Assembly (NCBI GenBank): GCA_018340805.1
Contig: JACMZG010001914.1
Span: 41,984,109-42,048,108 of the forward strand
DNA length: 64,000 bases
DNA from: Microvelia longipes
Taxonomy: Eukaryota; Arthropoda; Insecta; Hemiptera; Veliidae
Direction: 5' to 3'
This document shows positions 11,655 through 20,640 of the stretch, one piece after another. Each line of letters starts with the position of its first letter. The first letter of the stretch is position 1. A program made the translations under genes and the position numbers. The notes under the pieces are model-generated. The model saw only the letters and a list, made by a program, of their open reading frames with translations, was not told where the DNA came from and made no database searches.

Positions 11655-12135
11655 AAATTCTGGCGCGGTGGCCCGCATGTCGGGCGAATTTCCTTTGGAT
11701 GCGTGTTTCTGTGCTTAACAACAATCCTGGTTGGAATGATAATTTTTATAGTTTTTTACATTATATAAGTTTACAACTACTAAATAAATAATTCCGGCGC
11801 GGTGGTCCGCTGTCGGGAGAATTTCATTTAGAATGCGTGTTTCCGTGTTAAACAACCTATTTCTTGCCTATGCAAGAACCATGCCCATTGCGTGGTTCCG
11901 GTTCATGCTTTAGAACCTAAGCAGTTACTCAATTGTCAAGCACTGCTCGTAAATCATTTTGTCTGTATTTTCCAAAGGAAATACGCTAAAACCTTTAATG
12001 ATAACTGACTAAGCATAAAGATAAGTAACTAAGCTTTAAACTAGTGCAAATAATAGTGCGTACTTCTAATTTTAGAGGCATAGTTTTGTACAAGCAACTG
12101 GATAATTATGCGCATTTCCTTATACGTATACGTCC
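11655..12135 (+). mobile_element. Family C element, nested
   Basis: Two successive GGCGCGGTGG...CGAATTTC ends (near 11661 and 11797) are followed by the family body: GTTTCCGTG, ATGCAAGAACCATG, CTTTAGAACCTAAGCAGTTA, CACTGCTCGTAAA and GCTAAAACCTTTAA. It ends near ACAAGCAACTGGATAATTAT. The same order is seen at 36411-36735. No coding capacity seen. Confidence 0.75.
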
Positions 12136-12194
12136 ACGTCAAAGACTCGTACGATATCTGTTGGGTTCAGTAGTGTTAGAGGGTGGGGATATAG

Positions 12195-12202
12195 TATAAA
12201 AG
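12195..12202 (+). promoter_or_regulatory. TATA box upstream of a 43-aa ORF
   Basis: TATAAAAG lies 62 bases before the ATG at 12264. Transcription would start near 12225-12230, and the leader GC content is well above the surroundings. Confidence 0.45.
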
Positions 12203-12263
12203 ATGGGCTTCTGCCTCTTGCTCCATCCTGGTAAGCCTGCTGTCCCAGAGAGACAGGACAAAA

Positions 12264-12395
12264 ATGGCTTCCACTAAACCACGCCGAGCTAAGCAGGCCC
12301 CTAAAGCGGAAGAACCTCGAAGTAGTCTTTATATGGTCGAAGTCATTCTGAAACGATTGCGACTGGTTTCAGCTCAATCAGGCAATCTTAAATGA
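12264..12395 (+). CDS. Small ORF (43 aa) with TATA box and good start context
   Basis: ATG in the context ACAAAAATGG starts MASTKPRRAKQAPKAEEPRS, a basic then acidic N-terminus, and stops at TGA 12393. A sensible TATA box and a GC-rich leader precede it, rare in this window. It may be the captured 5' end of a host gene: the first 20 residues look like the charged leader of a muscle regulatory light chain or similar protein, but similarity ends after that, so this is speculation. It lies inside the 3-kb insertion just beyond the family C copy. No introns or domains are visible. Confidence 0.35.
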   Translation: MASTKPRRAKQAPKAEEPRSSLYMVEVILKRLRLVSAQSGNLK

Positions 12396-12542
12396 CGGAA
12401 ACAGTATTCTTATTTAAAAACAAAAATCATAAATATATTTTTGTTTATAATGCTTCTTAATTTTAATATTATAGCATACTGTTAATATTAGAGTATTAAT
12501 AAAATCTCAATTAGTAAAAGCAAGTTTTTGAGAAAGCCTCTT

Positions 12543-12698
12543 GGCCCGCGAAGCGGGCCTGTCTGGAGAGGCTGTGAAAATTCGCTAGATACATGGCGTG
12601 CCATGTATCTAGCAACAACAAATTGCCCGCGGCCTCGGCCCACCGGGCTGACGCCCGGTGGGCCGAGGCCGCGTAGCGGCAACGGGCCGAAGGCCCGT
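12543..12698. repeat. Cluster of four perfect hairpins, mostly GC-rich
   Basis: (1) GGCCCGC-GAA-GCGGGCC at 12543-12559. (2) CTAGATACATGGC-GT-complement at 12585-12612. (3) A 21-bp stem with a 4-base loop, 12628-12648 / 12653-12673, containing GGCCTCGGCCCACCGGG. (4) ACGGGCC-GAA-GGCCCGT at 12682-12698. The GCGAAGC loop type is known to form exceptionally stable DNA mini-hairpins. The cluster interrupts the minus-strand frame at 12699-13073. Confidence 0.92.
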
Positions 12699-13073
12699 AT
12701 TTTTCTCGATTACATTAGTCAATTTGTAATTTTTTAAGTATTCATTCGATCCAATAAATAATTTTAAACCACCGGTATTCTTGGCATTTTTTGCAACATA
12801 TTCTAATTCCAGGATCGCGTCCATGCAGTCACAAGCTATTTCGCCATACAACTCAATTTCTTTGTCTAAATTTAATTTTAACTCGTTTTCATTCACAAAT
12901 TTGGAAATACAGTTCCAAATTTATTCATATTCGAGACTACGCTGTTTCAAAGTTTCTAATATTTTTTTTGCTTCCGCTTGATCGAATATGGCTTTTGTAG
13001 TTGCTAATAAAATATTTATTAGTTCCTCTTTCACTAGATTTTTATTGTTCAACAAATCCATAATAGTTTCCAT
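12699..13073 (-). pseudogene. Broken ORF of unknown family in the 3-kb insertion
   Basis: A frame starts at ATG 13073 (METIMDLLNNKNLVKEELIN) and reads a helical, Lys/Glu/Leu-rich protein. It meets one TAA at 12921-12923 and continues in the same frame for about 70 codons (…NENELKLNLDKEIELYGEIA, DCMDAILELEY, NTGGLKLFIGSNEYLKNYKL) until the GC hairpin cluster replaces it. One stop in an otherwise continuous frame suggests a recent nonsense change, or two adjacent small genes. No motif or family was recognised. No signal peptide or membrane segment. Confidence 0.45.
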
Positions 13074-13380
13074 ACCTTTATTTATTTATTTATTTATTTT
13101 TAACAATTTACAATAAGCGGCCGTTTAATGGCCTATTTTTGTTTTTGTTTTGAAACAAGTGGTAACCTTTTCCATTTGTTTCAATTTTCCGAGTTCGACT
13201 TAGTTCCGATAAATTCTTTTCCGTTTAACCACGCTCATTGATACCATATTTCCGTTGTAATTAAAACTCTAATATTTCTATTGAAATCTAATTTAATAAT
13301 GAAAATAATATTAATTACAAAATAAAATGAAATTGACAAATGTCATTTGATATATAAATATATATCAAGGTAAAGCTGTC

Positions 13381-13467
13381 TTACAATGATTTCGAGATAG
13401 TTTTAAATAATTGAATTCGTTTATCCGTTTCGCTTGAATCTTTCTTTGAGACTAATTTATTTGACAT
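13381..13467 (-). CDS. 28-aa frame starting inside the right terminal repeat
   Basis: On the minus strand the terminal repeat contains ATG at 13467 followed by a hydrophilic frame (MSNKLVSKKDSSETDKRIQL…). It leaves the repeat and stops at TAA 13381-13383. The same start occurs in the left repeat (ATG near 10552). The frame is probably the 5' end of a gene whose remainder is missing. Function unknown, and chance cannot be excluded at this length. Confidence 0.25.
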   Translation of the reverse strand: MSNKLVSKKDSSETDKRIQLFKTISKSL

Positions 13468-13515
13468 AATTTACAATAATAACAATTATAAACATTAAAT
13501 TTCATCGCTTAGCGA
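13390..13515. repeat. Right terminal direct repeat
   Basis: Pairs with 10475-10600: same 126-bp length, same ends, only a few differences. It is followed directly by CAGGTAT. Confidence 0.9.
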
Positions 13516-13845
13516 CAGGTATAAACTGCTTAATTTAAACTCATGATTAGAATTAGTTCAATTTTTTAGTGGGTTTGTAAAAAATCGTAAAATAATCTAA
13601 TTGAGTTAAAATTTAGTGCAAGTGTAAACTTTATGTAATAAATATATACATTAAGTTTAGTTTAAATACGTCAAGTATATCCATGGTTTTGATAGATCAT
13701 AAAAGTAAGCATCATCGACCGTGGTCAGTGCCTGGATGGGTGACCGTGGGGAATGAAACGGATGAAATAAAGGGATGTTGAGAGTAGCGAATCCGATGTG
13801 ATGAGAAAGTTCCGAGGTACCCTGTACCCGATATTTGATTTAACA
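13516..13845 (+). mobile_element. R1 element, right half with 5S-like segment
   Basis: Resumes the R1 copy cut at 10472. GTAAAAAATCGTAAAATAAT is followed by GTGGTCAGTGCCTGGATGGG, TGACCGTGGGGAATGAAAC, AGCGAATCCGATGTGATGAG, TTCCGAGGTACC and a terminal GTACCCGAT. The GGTCAGTGCCTGGATGGGTG part resembles box C of 5S rRNA genes (GGTTAGTACTTGGATGGG type), suggesting a 5S-derived pol III retroposon. Confidence 0.75.
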
Positions 13846-14319
13846 TTTTAGATACGTTTTAAGGTTTTAATAAGTATGGATTTTTAAGCTATTTTGTAAC
13901 GTGCATAACTTCAAATAAAACATAACTTTTGAATAAAACTTGGTTTGTTGAAGTAAATTTAAAAGTTTAAATTTATTTTAAGTAAACAATTAAGAGTGTC
14001 ACCGTTTACAAGAGAATGATTTTTGAGGCTTGTGAAACTAATTTTATCGTTTGACATATATAGTAGAGTTGTATTGCTAGTTTAGCTTACTATGTTAAGA
14101 GCGGCGTTTTAGTCTGTGTTTTACTCAGACCCCTGGGGAAGGGGTTGATAGTAAAGTGAGGTATATTTAAATCTGTATTTAAAGTTTTATCGTGGAAGTT
14201 AAATATTAAAGCAGAGCAGTTAGCACGCAAGCTTTCCATCGTCTGATTTTGAAACCATTACATTTTTCATATCACGGTTAGGTTTGGATTTTTATGATTT
14301 GTTTAAATTTTTTTACCAA

Positions 14320-14382
14320 ACTGAATGTTATTTGTTTCGTTAATGGACTAAATATTATTTGTTGCGTAAATGGACTAAATAT
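14320..14382 (+). repeat. 26-bp minisatellite, left part
   Basis: Copies of AATGGACTAAAT + RTTATTTGTTGCGT. The array continues after the SINE at 14606. Confidence 0.85.
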
Positions 14383-14606
14383 CTGCCTCCGTAGTTGCGG
14401 TTGTATAGTACTGGGCTTCGGCACCGGAGGTCCGGGTTCACAGCCCGGGCTATACTCTCAGTTTTTATGAATAGAATTTGTTGTAAAAGATTTCGCCAAC
14501 TTTAGCTTCGTTTTTAACATAGTAGATGTGACCCACCCGAGGTGGTTCCCACGGGGCGAATACCTTGAAGGTCCGAAAGGCCCTAATCGGACATTATTAT
14601 TATAAA
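14383..14606 (+). mobile_element. tRNA-headed SINE inside the 26-bp array
   Basis: The head CTCCGTAGTTGCGGTTG ... GGTCCGGGTTCACAGCCCGG carries a good box B. The body has TTTCGCCAACTTTAG, then CCACCCGAGGTGGTTCCC, CTTGAAGGTCCGAAAGGCCC and a tail ending ATTATTATTATA. The minus-strand element at 39898-40105 has the same head, TCGCCAGCTTTAG, the same CCACCCGAGGTGGTTCCC and the same ATT tail, defining a SINE family. Flanking AAATGGACTAAAT on both sides is either the target duplication or array units. Confidence 0.85.
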
Positions 14607-14840
14607 TGGACTAAATGTTATTTGTTGCGTAAATGGACTGAATGTTATTTGTTGCGTAATTGGACTGAATGTTATTTGTTGTATAATTGGACTAAATGTT
14701 ATTTGTTGCTTAATTGGACTAAATGTTATTTGTTGCGGAAATAGACTAAATGTCATTTGTCGCGGAAATGGACTAAATGTTATTTGTTGCGTAATTGGAC
14801 TGAATGTTATTTGTTGCGCGAATGGACTAAATGTTATTTA
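14607..14840 (+). repeat. 26-bp minisatellite, right part
   Basis: About nine copies of the unit AATGGACTAAAT + GTTATTTGTTGCGT with single-base variants. Confidence 0.9.
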
Positions 14841-14861
14841 GAGAAAGAAAATATCTCCCTC

Positions 14862-15400
14862 TACTTAATACATATTTATTGTTGACTGTGAAAATAAATG
14901 TATATTATATTTATTGTTGACTCTGAAAATAAATGTATATTATATTTATTGTTGACTCTGAAAATAAATATACATTATATTTATTGTTTACTTAGTCAAT
15001 AAATATATATTATATTTATCGTTGACTTAGTCAATAAATATATATTATATTTATCGTTGACTTAGTCAATAAATATATATTATATTTATTGTTGACTTAG
15101 TCAATAAATTTATAATATATTTATTGTTGACTCTGAAAATAACTACATATTATATTTATTGTTGACTCTGAAAATAAATATATATTATATTTATTGTTGA
15201 CTCTGAAAATAAATATATATTATATTTATTGTTGACTTAGTCAATAAATATATAATATATTTATTGTTGACTCTGAAAATAAATATATATTATATTTATT
15301 TTTGACTCTAAAAATAAATATATATTATATTTATTGTTGACTCTGGCTATAAATATATATATTATATTTATTGTTGACTTAGTCAAAAAATATATATTGA
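14862..15400 (+). repeat. Minisatellite, about 40-bp unit, AT-rich
   Basis: About 13 copies of TATATTTATTGTTGACTCTG + AAAATAAATATATAT, with a variant in which CTTAGTCAATAA replaces CTCTGAAAATAA. The variants alternate in blocks. Each unit is partly self-complementary (TATTTATT / AATAAATA). Confidence 0.92.
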
Positions 15401-15444
15401 GAGGAGAGTCTTTTCTTCTTATTTGAAAACTTAACAGTTTATTT

Positions 15445-15530
15445 AGTAAAATAGCGTGTTTCTGTGCTTAACAATCTCTTTTTTGCTTAAGGTTCCGGTT
15501 TATGCTTTATAGCTTAGCACTATGATAGTA
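15445..15530 (+). mobile_element. Family C fragment
   Basis: GCGTGTTTCTGTGCTTAACA and TTGCTTAAGGTTCCGGTT match the start of the body in the copy at 15826-16075. Confidence 0.6.
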
Positions 15531-15599
15531 ATCATAATGTTATTTGTTGCGTATTGAGAAATGCTATTGCAAAATGTGTTTATAGCTATAAATAATAAT

Positions 15600-15825
15600 A
15601 AAAAAATCGGGTACGGGGTACCTCGGAACTTTCCCTCATCTTAGCGGATTCACTACGCTCATCCTCCCAGCTTCGGACTCGCTTCGCTCGTCCACAGAAT
15701 ATACGATTCGCCAAATTTATACTGCAACACGTTTTCGGACTCGCTTCGCTTGTCCTCAGATAATAAATACATCTGTTTCATTCTCAGCGGTCTCCCATAC
15801 AGTACTGACCAATCTGAATATTCTT
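15600..15825 (-). mobile_element. R1 element, minus copy with 5S-like segment
   Basis: Read on the minus strand: GGTCAGTACTGTATGGGAGA, CCGCTGAGAATGAAAC, two rounds of CGAAGCGAGTCCGAA, then GGTACCCCGTACCCGA and T-runs. The first segment is the closest match in the window to eukaryotic 5S rRNA (GGTTAGTACTTGGATGGGAG then ACCGCC-TGGGAA). The left part of R1 is absent here. Confidence 0.8.
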
Positions 15826-16080
15826 TAGAGTGCGTGTTTCTGTGCTTAACAATCCCTTTTTTGCTTAAGGTTCCGGTTTATGCTTTATAGCTTTAGCAGT
15901 TACTTAATTATAAAGCACTGCTCATAACCCTTTTTTCTGTATTTTTTAAAGAAAATGTGCTAAAACCTTTAAAGATAAACACTAATAACAATAATGGTGA
16001 GCACTGATAATTTTAGAAGCATTGTTTTTTTTTCATAAAAAGAACCAGGATAATTATGCGTATTTCCTTAAAAAAAAAAA
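15826..16080 (+). mobile_element. Family C element, 5'-truncated
   Basis: TTTAGAGTGCGTGTTTCTGT, CTTTAGCAGTTACTTAATTA, AAGCACTGCTCATAA and GCTAAAACCTTTAA are followed by GGATAATTATGCGTATTTCC, in family order. Lacks the GGCGCGG ends. Confidence 0.7.
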
Positions 16081-16400
16081 TACAGAAAAAACTTATATGC
16101 TTAAGTTATAAAGTATATAATGAAACCTTAAGCTAAAGTAATATATAAACTAAGTAGGGAAACTCCTATCCTGACACATGTAAAAAAAATCATATCTGCC
16201 CGATCAGCTGATAGCTGGCTCAAAGATTAAAAATAGCTGCGCATGCGCTTTTCGGATTTAGGTATTTTTTTTTAAATTTTATTGACAACCCTGATAACAT
16301 TAGGTGAGCTTTACTTTTTATCGTGTTTTCTTACGTTAATATGTACGTGATAATTAATAATTTTGTATTAAATCCTGTGAAATAATTGGTAATAGTTATT
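16081..16400. other. Unassigned AT-rich DNA
   Basis: No gene or repeat recognised. Confidence 0.4.
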
Positions 16401-16514
16401 TATGCCATAAGGCTGAGAAGTGTGTCTTTATGTCACGGCAATTAGATTTACAGACGAGCGAAGCGAGTCGGGAAAAATTGCCAAGACATAAAGACATTCT
16501 CAGCCGGATGGCAT
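16401..16514. mobile_element. Small foldback with GAGCGAAGCGAGTCGG loop
   Basis: TATGCCATAAGGCTGAGAAG and GTCTTTATGTC pair with GACATAAAGAC and CTCAGCCGGATGGCATA. The loop carries GAGCGAAGCGAGTCGG, a motif shared with R1. Confidence 0.7.
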
Positions 16515-16518
16515 ACAC

Positions 16519-17012
16519 TATTTTTTTTGAGGTAGCACTCATTAAAAAAAATCAAAAAATAGCATTCATTAAACTGCGCTATATACTTAATTGAAAAAAA
16601 AAAACAAACGTCCAATTATTATTAACTCATATTATCGCCGTCATTAAATTCATCCATAGCTTCACACTTTTACTCAAAATGTAAAAGCTTTACAAATAAA
16701 CACACAAAATTGTCAATTAGAACACCTTTTAAAAACGAAAAAAAATTAGTCTACGAACAAAAACAGAAACAAAATGAACGTTTTTAAATAAAGCTCATGA
16801 AGGTTTAACACAGATTGTTTTTTTGAACACGCTACATTACAGTAATGGCGGCAATATATGAATTACTTTTACGTCCTAGGAGTTTTTTTACATTCATTAT
16901 TGTCCTCGGAGGTGAAAAGTACTAAATAACCTCCTATAACAATAATGATTGACTTCTCATCCTAAAAACGGTCCAATAAAGTGCTCAATTACGTACTACC
17001 TCAAAAAAATAA
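16519..17012. mobile_element. Possible TIR element, about 490 bp
   Basis: TTTTTTTTGAGGTAGCACTC at the left and GTACTACCTCAAAAAAAT at the right form short inverted ends. A second inner inverted pair (ATTATTGTCCTCGGAGGT / ACCTCCTATAACAATAAT) lies at 16898-16954. No open frame; no second copy seen. Confidence 0.4.
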
Positions 17013-17537
17013 ATTAGTTAAAGAAAAAGAGAAAATATACTAAAGGTAAAGTAAATTTTTTTATTACAATTTTGAAGAACATCCAGACGACAATGAATTG
17101 CCTTAAATATAACTAAAAATCACGATTGCTTTTATTATATTCAAAAATGTTTAGTTAAAGTTGTAAAATTACTAATAACAATTAATATTTGAAAGGAAAA
17201 AAAAAACAAATATCACTCGCAAAAATGTACTAAGTTAATTAGTGCACTCGAAAAAAAGTTTTAAGTAATTTAAAAAAAAAAAAAACCTAGTATTTCAAGA
17301 TTCGCACTTAAACCTCTATTGGATGTGACAAAACGTATTTTTAACTCAAATTATAAACATTTTATACTAAATTGTACAAATAAATGCAATAAAAACAAAA
17401 ATTTGAGTACCGTTAATAGTTTGTTTACATTTACGCCTATAGGAAAATTTGAGCCAACTCCCTGGTGGCAAAATGTGAACTACATCCCAGGTCTGACAGA
17501 AATCGTGTTTGTTTCCCTGCTTGGTTTATATATTACT
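17013..17537. other. Unassigned AT-rich DNA
   Basis: An open frame at 17319-17618 has no recognisable domain, and its end is family C sequence, so it is not taken as a gene. Confidence 0.4.
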
Positions 17538-17612
17538 TTACCTTTAGCACAGAGACACGTATTCCAAAGGAAATTGGTCCGGCATGCGGACCACCACGAA
17601 ATAATTTTTATC
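17538..17612 (-). mobile_element. Family C end fragment
   Basis: GACACGTATTCCAAAGGAAA followed by TTGGTCCGGCATGCGGACCA is the reverse of the family terminus. Confidence 0.65.
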
Positions 17613-18568
17613 CACTGAACATTTTTAGATGTTATCGTGTTACTCTTTTACGACTTCATTCGTAAAAGAGGAAAACTATATCTGGTTTAGATCTTATAGA
17701 TTTGTAATAGTTTGTAATAATTCTTAAGATGAAAAAAACTTTAGACTGAGTAAGTTGTAAACTTTGCATTAGAATGACTAAAGTAAGAAAATTAAAAAAT
17801 GTAACCAACAAAATGTAAGGAATAAAACTTTTTAATTGACTGGAAAAAAGTTAAACTTTAGGACTTGAATTAAAAAGTTTAGTCCCTTACTTTTTTAACT
17901 TTACTGATAATATAAAAATTCAAAAAAAAATAGGTATATTAAAGTGGTGATAAAGAAGAGAATAAAGTTGACAAAAATGTGTTTATAGTCCTAAAGAACA
18001 AAACTTTTAAAAGAAACCTTCAATATTAATTTTAGGAAGAAATTCAGGATAAATTAATTTTACATCTTGTCAGAAATTTATTTCTATTAAATTTAGTAAG
18101 GCTTTTGTGTGCATATCTCCTAAGATATGTAAGAGCAGCGAATGAATAGACTTATGAACTGTGATATTATAACTTTATCGCTAGACTTGGTTATATTTCT
18201 TCATAGAGTGTTTTTGTTGGGATCTCTTGTCTTTTTGTAAGTAGTTTGGATTTAATTTGCTGCTGAACTATAATTTGTGGAATTATAAAGTGCCTACTTT
18301 CTGTCTTTTTTGGTCCATCAGTAGATAATTATTGATAAATCTTGACGTCGTAAAAATGTCTTTTATTATCATGTGTTGATTCCTGCACAATCTTAAGTAT
18401 TATATTTACACATATAATTAAGTATATGACACTTTAACAAAAGCCTATTAAATAAAAACCCTTGACTAGACTTGTCGTCTAATCTTTTTCTGATATTGGT
18501 CCATCCAAAGATTTAGAAGCTGATTCAACTGTCCGTATTTGACTAATTTCCTCTTTGCATAGTTTTAG
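17613..18568. other. Unassigned AT-rich DNA
   Basis: No coding signal; short inverted stretches only (for example AACTTTTTAATT / AATTAAAAAGTT near 17830-17880). Confidence 0.4.

Positions 18569-18633
<65 letters not shown>
18569..18633. repeat. (TA)n microsatellite
   Basis: Almost pure TA dinucleotide. Confidence 0.95.
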
Positions 18634-18634
<1 letters not shown>

Positions 18635-18942
18635 CCTATCCCTTACATTTTCGTCTTACAATTACAAACAAACTCATAAGGATCACCTTAAAACACTTAA
18701 GCGCAAACCAGCGCTATACGTTTCGATTATTGTGAACTTACCAGCGATTTTGTCGTTCCTGGAGTTCAACGATACTTTTCTCTGACGCAATACAGTATGA
18801 ATCAGTGACTCAATTCCTGTACTTCTTATTTATTCCGGGTAAAAATGTTAGTATTATGTTTTGTTTTGAGATGAAATTTTCAGTGAGGACATAAATCAAC
18901 TGGCCTCCGGGCCACAACATCAAGGAATGTGGTAAAGAAAAC

Positions 18943-18975
18943 CCCCCCTCCCCCCCCCCCTGCCGCCGCCCCCAG
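18943..18975. repeat. C-rich tract
   Basis: Runs of seven to ten C followed by CCGCCGCCCCC in an otherwise AT-rich intron. Confidence 0.9.
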
Positions 18976-19251
18976 GACAGAGTAAGGAATGTTTACTTAG
19001 GGTCACGTAGGGTTTCTTACCTCTGAAGAAAGTGTTCTAAACATAACTTTATTACCTCGTTTTCCTTCAGGTAATACAAATCCCTTTAACACTGCTCTGT
19101 CCAAACATTACAGGACTTGCTACAAAGTATTACTTTTATTACACGCCAATAATAAATATACAAATAAATTTGAACCAAAAATAAATAAACATAAATTACT
19201 AATAAATAAGGAAACATCGAATAAATATTTGCAAAGACAAATAAACTTAAT

Positions 19252-19430
19252 TATAATACGACACACAGCTAAAATCAGTTGACAGCGTAAGAAAATAATG
19301 GTAGGGAGTTAATGAAGTTATTCCTGGATGTTAAATCACGCCCTTAATTTCAAATTAGGTCAACCTTATTAGTTCCTCAACACTATTTTTCCGCGCTGTC
19401 AACTGATTTTAGGTGTGTATCGCACTATAA
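19252..19430. mobile_element. MITE family B copy
   Basis: TATAATACGACACACAGCTA at the left and the complementary TAGGTGTGTATCGCACTATA at the right give inverted ends flanked by TATA. The landmarks CAGTTGACAGCG, AGTTAATGAAGTTA and TCACGCCCTTAA are present. This copy best shows the outermost TIR bases. Confidence 0.85.
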
Positions 19431-19582
19431 CATGATACACTAATAAAATTATATGCCAATAGCCAGCAATAAAAATAAATATGAAATACAAATAAATAAT
19501 ATATAATATAATAAAAAGAAAGGATAAAAAATAAAATAAATAAATATTTCGTATATTATGTCAATAATTACATAAAACAATC

Positions 19583-19636
19583 GTGTACAAGACCTCGGAA
19601 CTTTTCCTCATCACATCGGATTCGCTATCCTGCGAT
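19583..19636 (-). mobile_element. R1 3'-end fragment
   Basis: GACCTCGGAACTTTTCCTCA followed by TCACATCGGATTCGCTA is the reverse of the R1 3' terminus. It directly precedes the inverted arm at 19654, so it may belong to the same R1 copy. Confidence 0.65.
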
Positions 19637-19653
19637 ATTAAAAAAATAATATT

Positions 19654-19877
19654 AAAACATTAATATTGACCTTTTTCGCGGCAAAAATATTAACCCTGAA
19701 TTTTGCTGATTTTTTTGAAAATTTTGCTGACTCAGCAAACCGGGTTAATGACGTCACAAAAACCTGGTTTTCAATAGGGTTCGTGTCCTCCCCAAGGTTG
19801 ATTTTTGTACCAAGTTTGGTTAAAAAATATTAATCCGTTCGAAAGATAGAGTGTTACAAGAAAGTGTCTAGAAATAC

Positions 19878-19880
<3 letters not shown>
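19654..19880 (-). repeat. Left inverted arm of the 16-kb palindromic block (R1 sequence)
   Basis: About 225 bp pairs in inverted orientation with 35625-35846. Shared landmarks are AAAACATTAATATTGAC, TTTTTCGCGGC, GCTGACTCAGCAA, CCGGGTTAATGACGTCAC, AACCTGGTTTTCAATAGGG, TTCGTGTCCTCCCCAAGG and AAGAAAGTGTCTAGAAATA. By eye roughly nine in ten positions match. The inner edge runs into (TA)n on both sides. Confidence 0.88.
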
Positions 19881-19945
<65 letters not shown>

Positions 19946-19950
19946 TATAA
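19876..19950. repeat. (TA)n microsatellite beside the left arm
   Basis: TA-rich tract with a few interruptions. Confidence 0.92.
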
Positions 19951-20640
19951 GGATTGGGATTCATCCCGTGGGACCACTTTGCCATATATTTGCATCATTT
20001 GGGACCAAAACGCTATGACGAGCCAGATGAGAATTTTAGGCCAGTTTCGGATATGATTGCATCATGTCGCGCCACAGTGGTCCGAAACGCTCATCTTGGC
20101 TCGAAATGATGAGATGATGAGAAAATGGCTCGACTTTCTTAAGTTTTTGTGATGGATGCATCTTCTCGGACCAAGGATGCAAATTTATCTACCCTACTTT
20201 TGGACAAAAATATATGAAAGAAAAAAATATATGACTCTTTCTGAGTTGATTTTTTCTTTTCTCCTAAGAATGAAACTTCTATAAACAAAGGGTTTTTAGT
20301 TCATAACATCAAGTTAGATGTTTTATTGATGTTTTATTTGCATATGTATTTTATCATTCGAAGAATGTTTATTCCAGTGCCATGACGATGTGATTAACGC
20401 TTTTTTGCTTGTATTAGGAAAAACTATACTTCGTTCTAGCTTTGCTCGCTTTTCACATTATATAACTATAATAATAAATGTACAGATGTTTATATTAGAT
20501 TATAAAAGCAAAACTTCCTGTCTTAAACTATGTTATACCTCCTCTTTATAATAATTAAAACACATATAAGGAAATCAAATATTTCACTAAATCATAACAC
20601 TTAAAAATTTTTCTGATCATATCAAACTTTATATGATAAT
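19951..20640. other. Satellite-flanking unique segment, left
   Basis: Contains GGGACCACTTTG, GACGAGCCAGATGAG and GGCTCGAAATGATGA. Diverged counterparts occur inverted at 34560-34705 (GAGCCAGATGAGG, TTTCGAGCC, ATGGTCCCAC), so the palindrome extends here with weaker similarity. Nothing coding. Confidence 0.55.

Larger units (their letters stand above)
10473..13515. mobile_element. Unknown 3.04-kb insertion with terminal direct repeats
   Basis: Two 126-bp direct repeats (10475-10600, 13390-13515) bound the insertion. The 7-bp sequence CAGGTAT sits on both outer sides (10466-10472, 13516-13522), consistent with a target duplication. The repeats differ at only a few positions. They do not begin TG or end CA, and no tRNA primer site or polypurine tract is evident, so an ordinary LTR retrotransposon is not supported. 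The interior holds broken AT-rich frames on both strands, several perfect hairpins, a nested family C copy and a small TATA-driven open frame. It could be a non-autonomous or decayed mobile element of an unusual class, or integrated foreign DNA. No family could be recognised. Confidence 0.7.

Noticed and set aside
10475..13515. Standard LTR retrotransposon
   Set aside because: Terminal repeats lack TG...CA, no primer-binding site or polypurine tract is visible, and no gag/pol-like frame is present.
13705..13760. Functional 5S rRNA gene
   Set aside because: Only the box C region matches; the 5' half of 5S is absent and the flanks are repeat family R1.
14395..14450. Possible tRNA gene with box B GGTCCGGGTTCACAGCCCGG
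   Set aside because: No complete cloverleaf; the sequence continues into a SINE body with an ATT tail and has a second copy at 40 kb.
17319..17618. 99-aa frame with two hydrophobic stretches
   Set aside because: Its last third is a reverse family C terminus; no homology recognised and codon composition is AT-driven.
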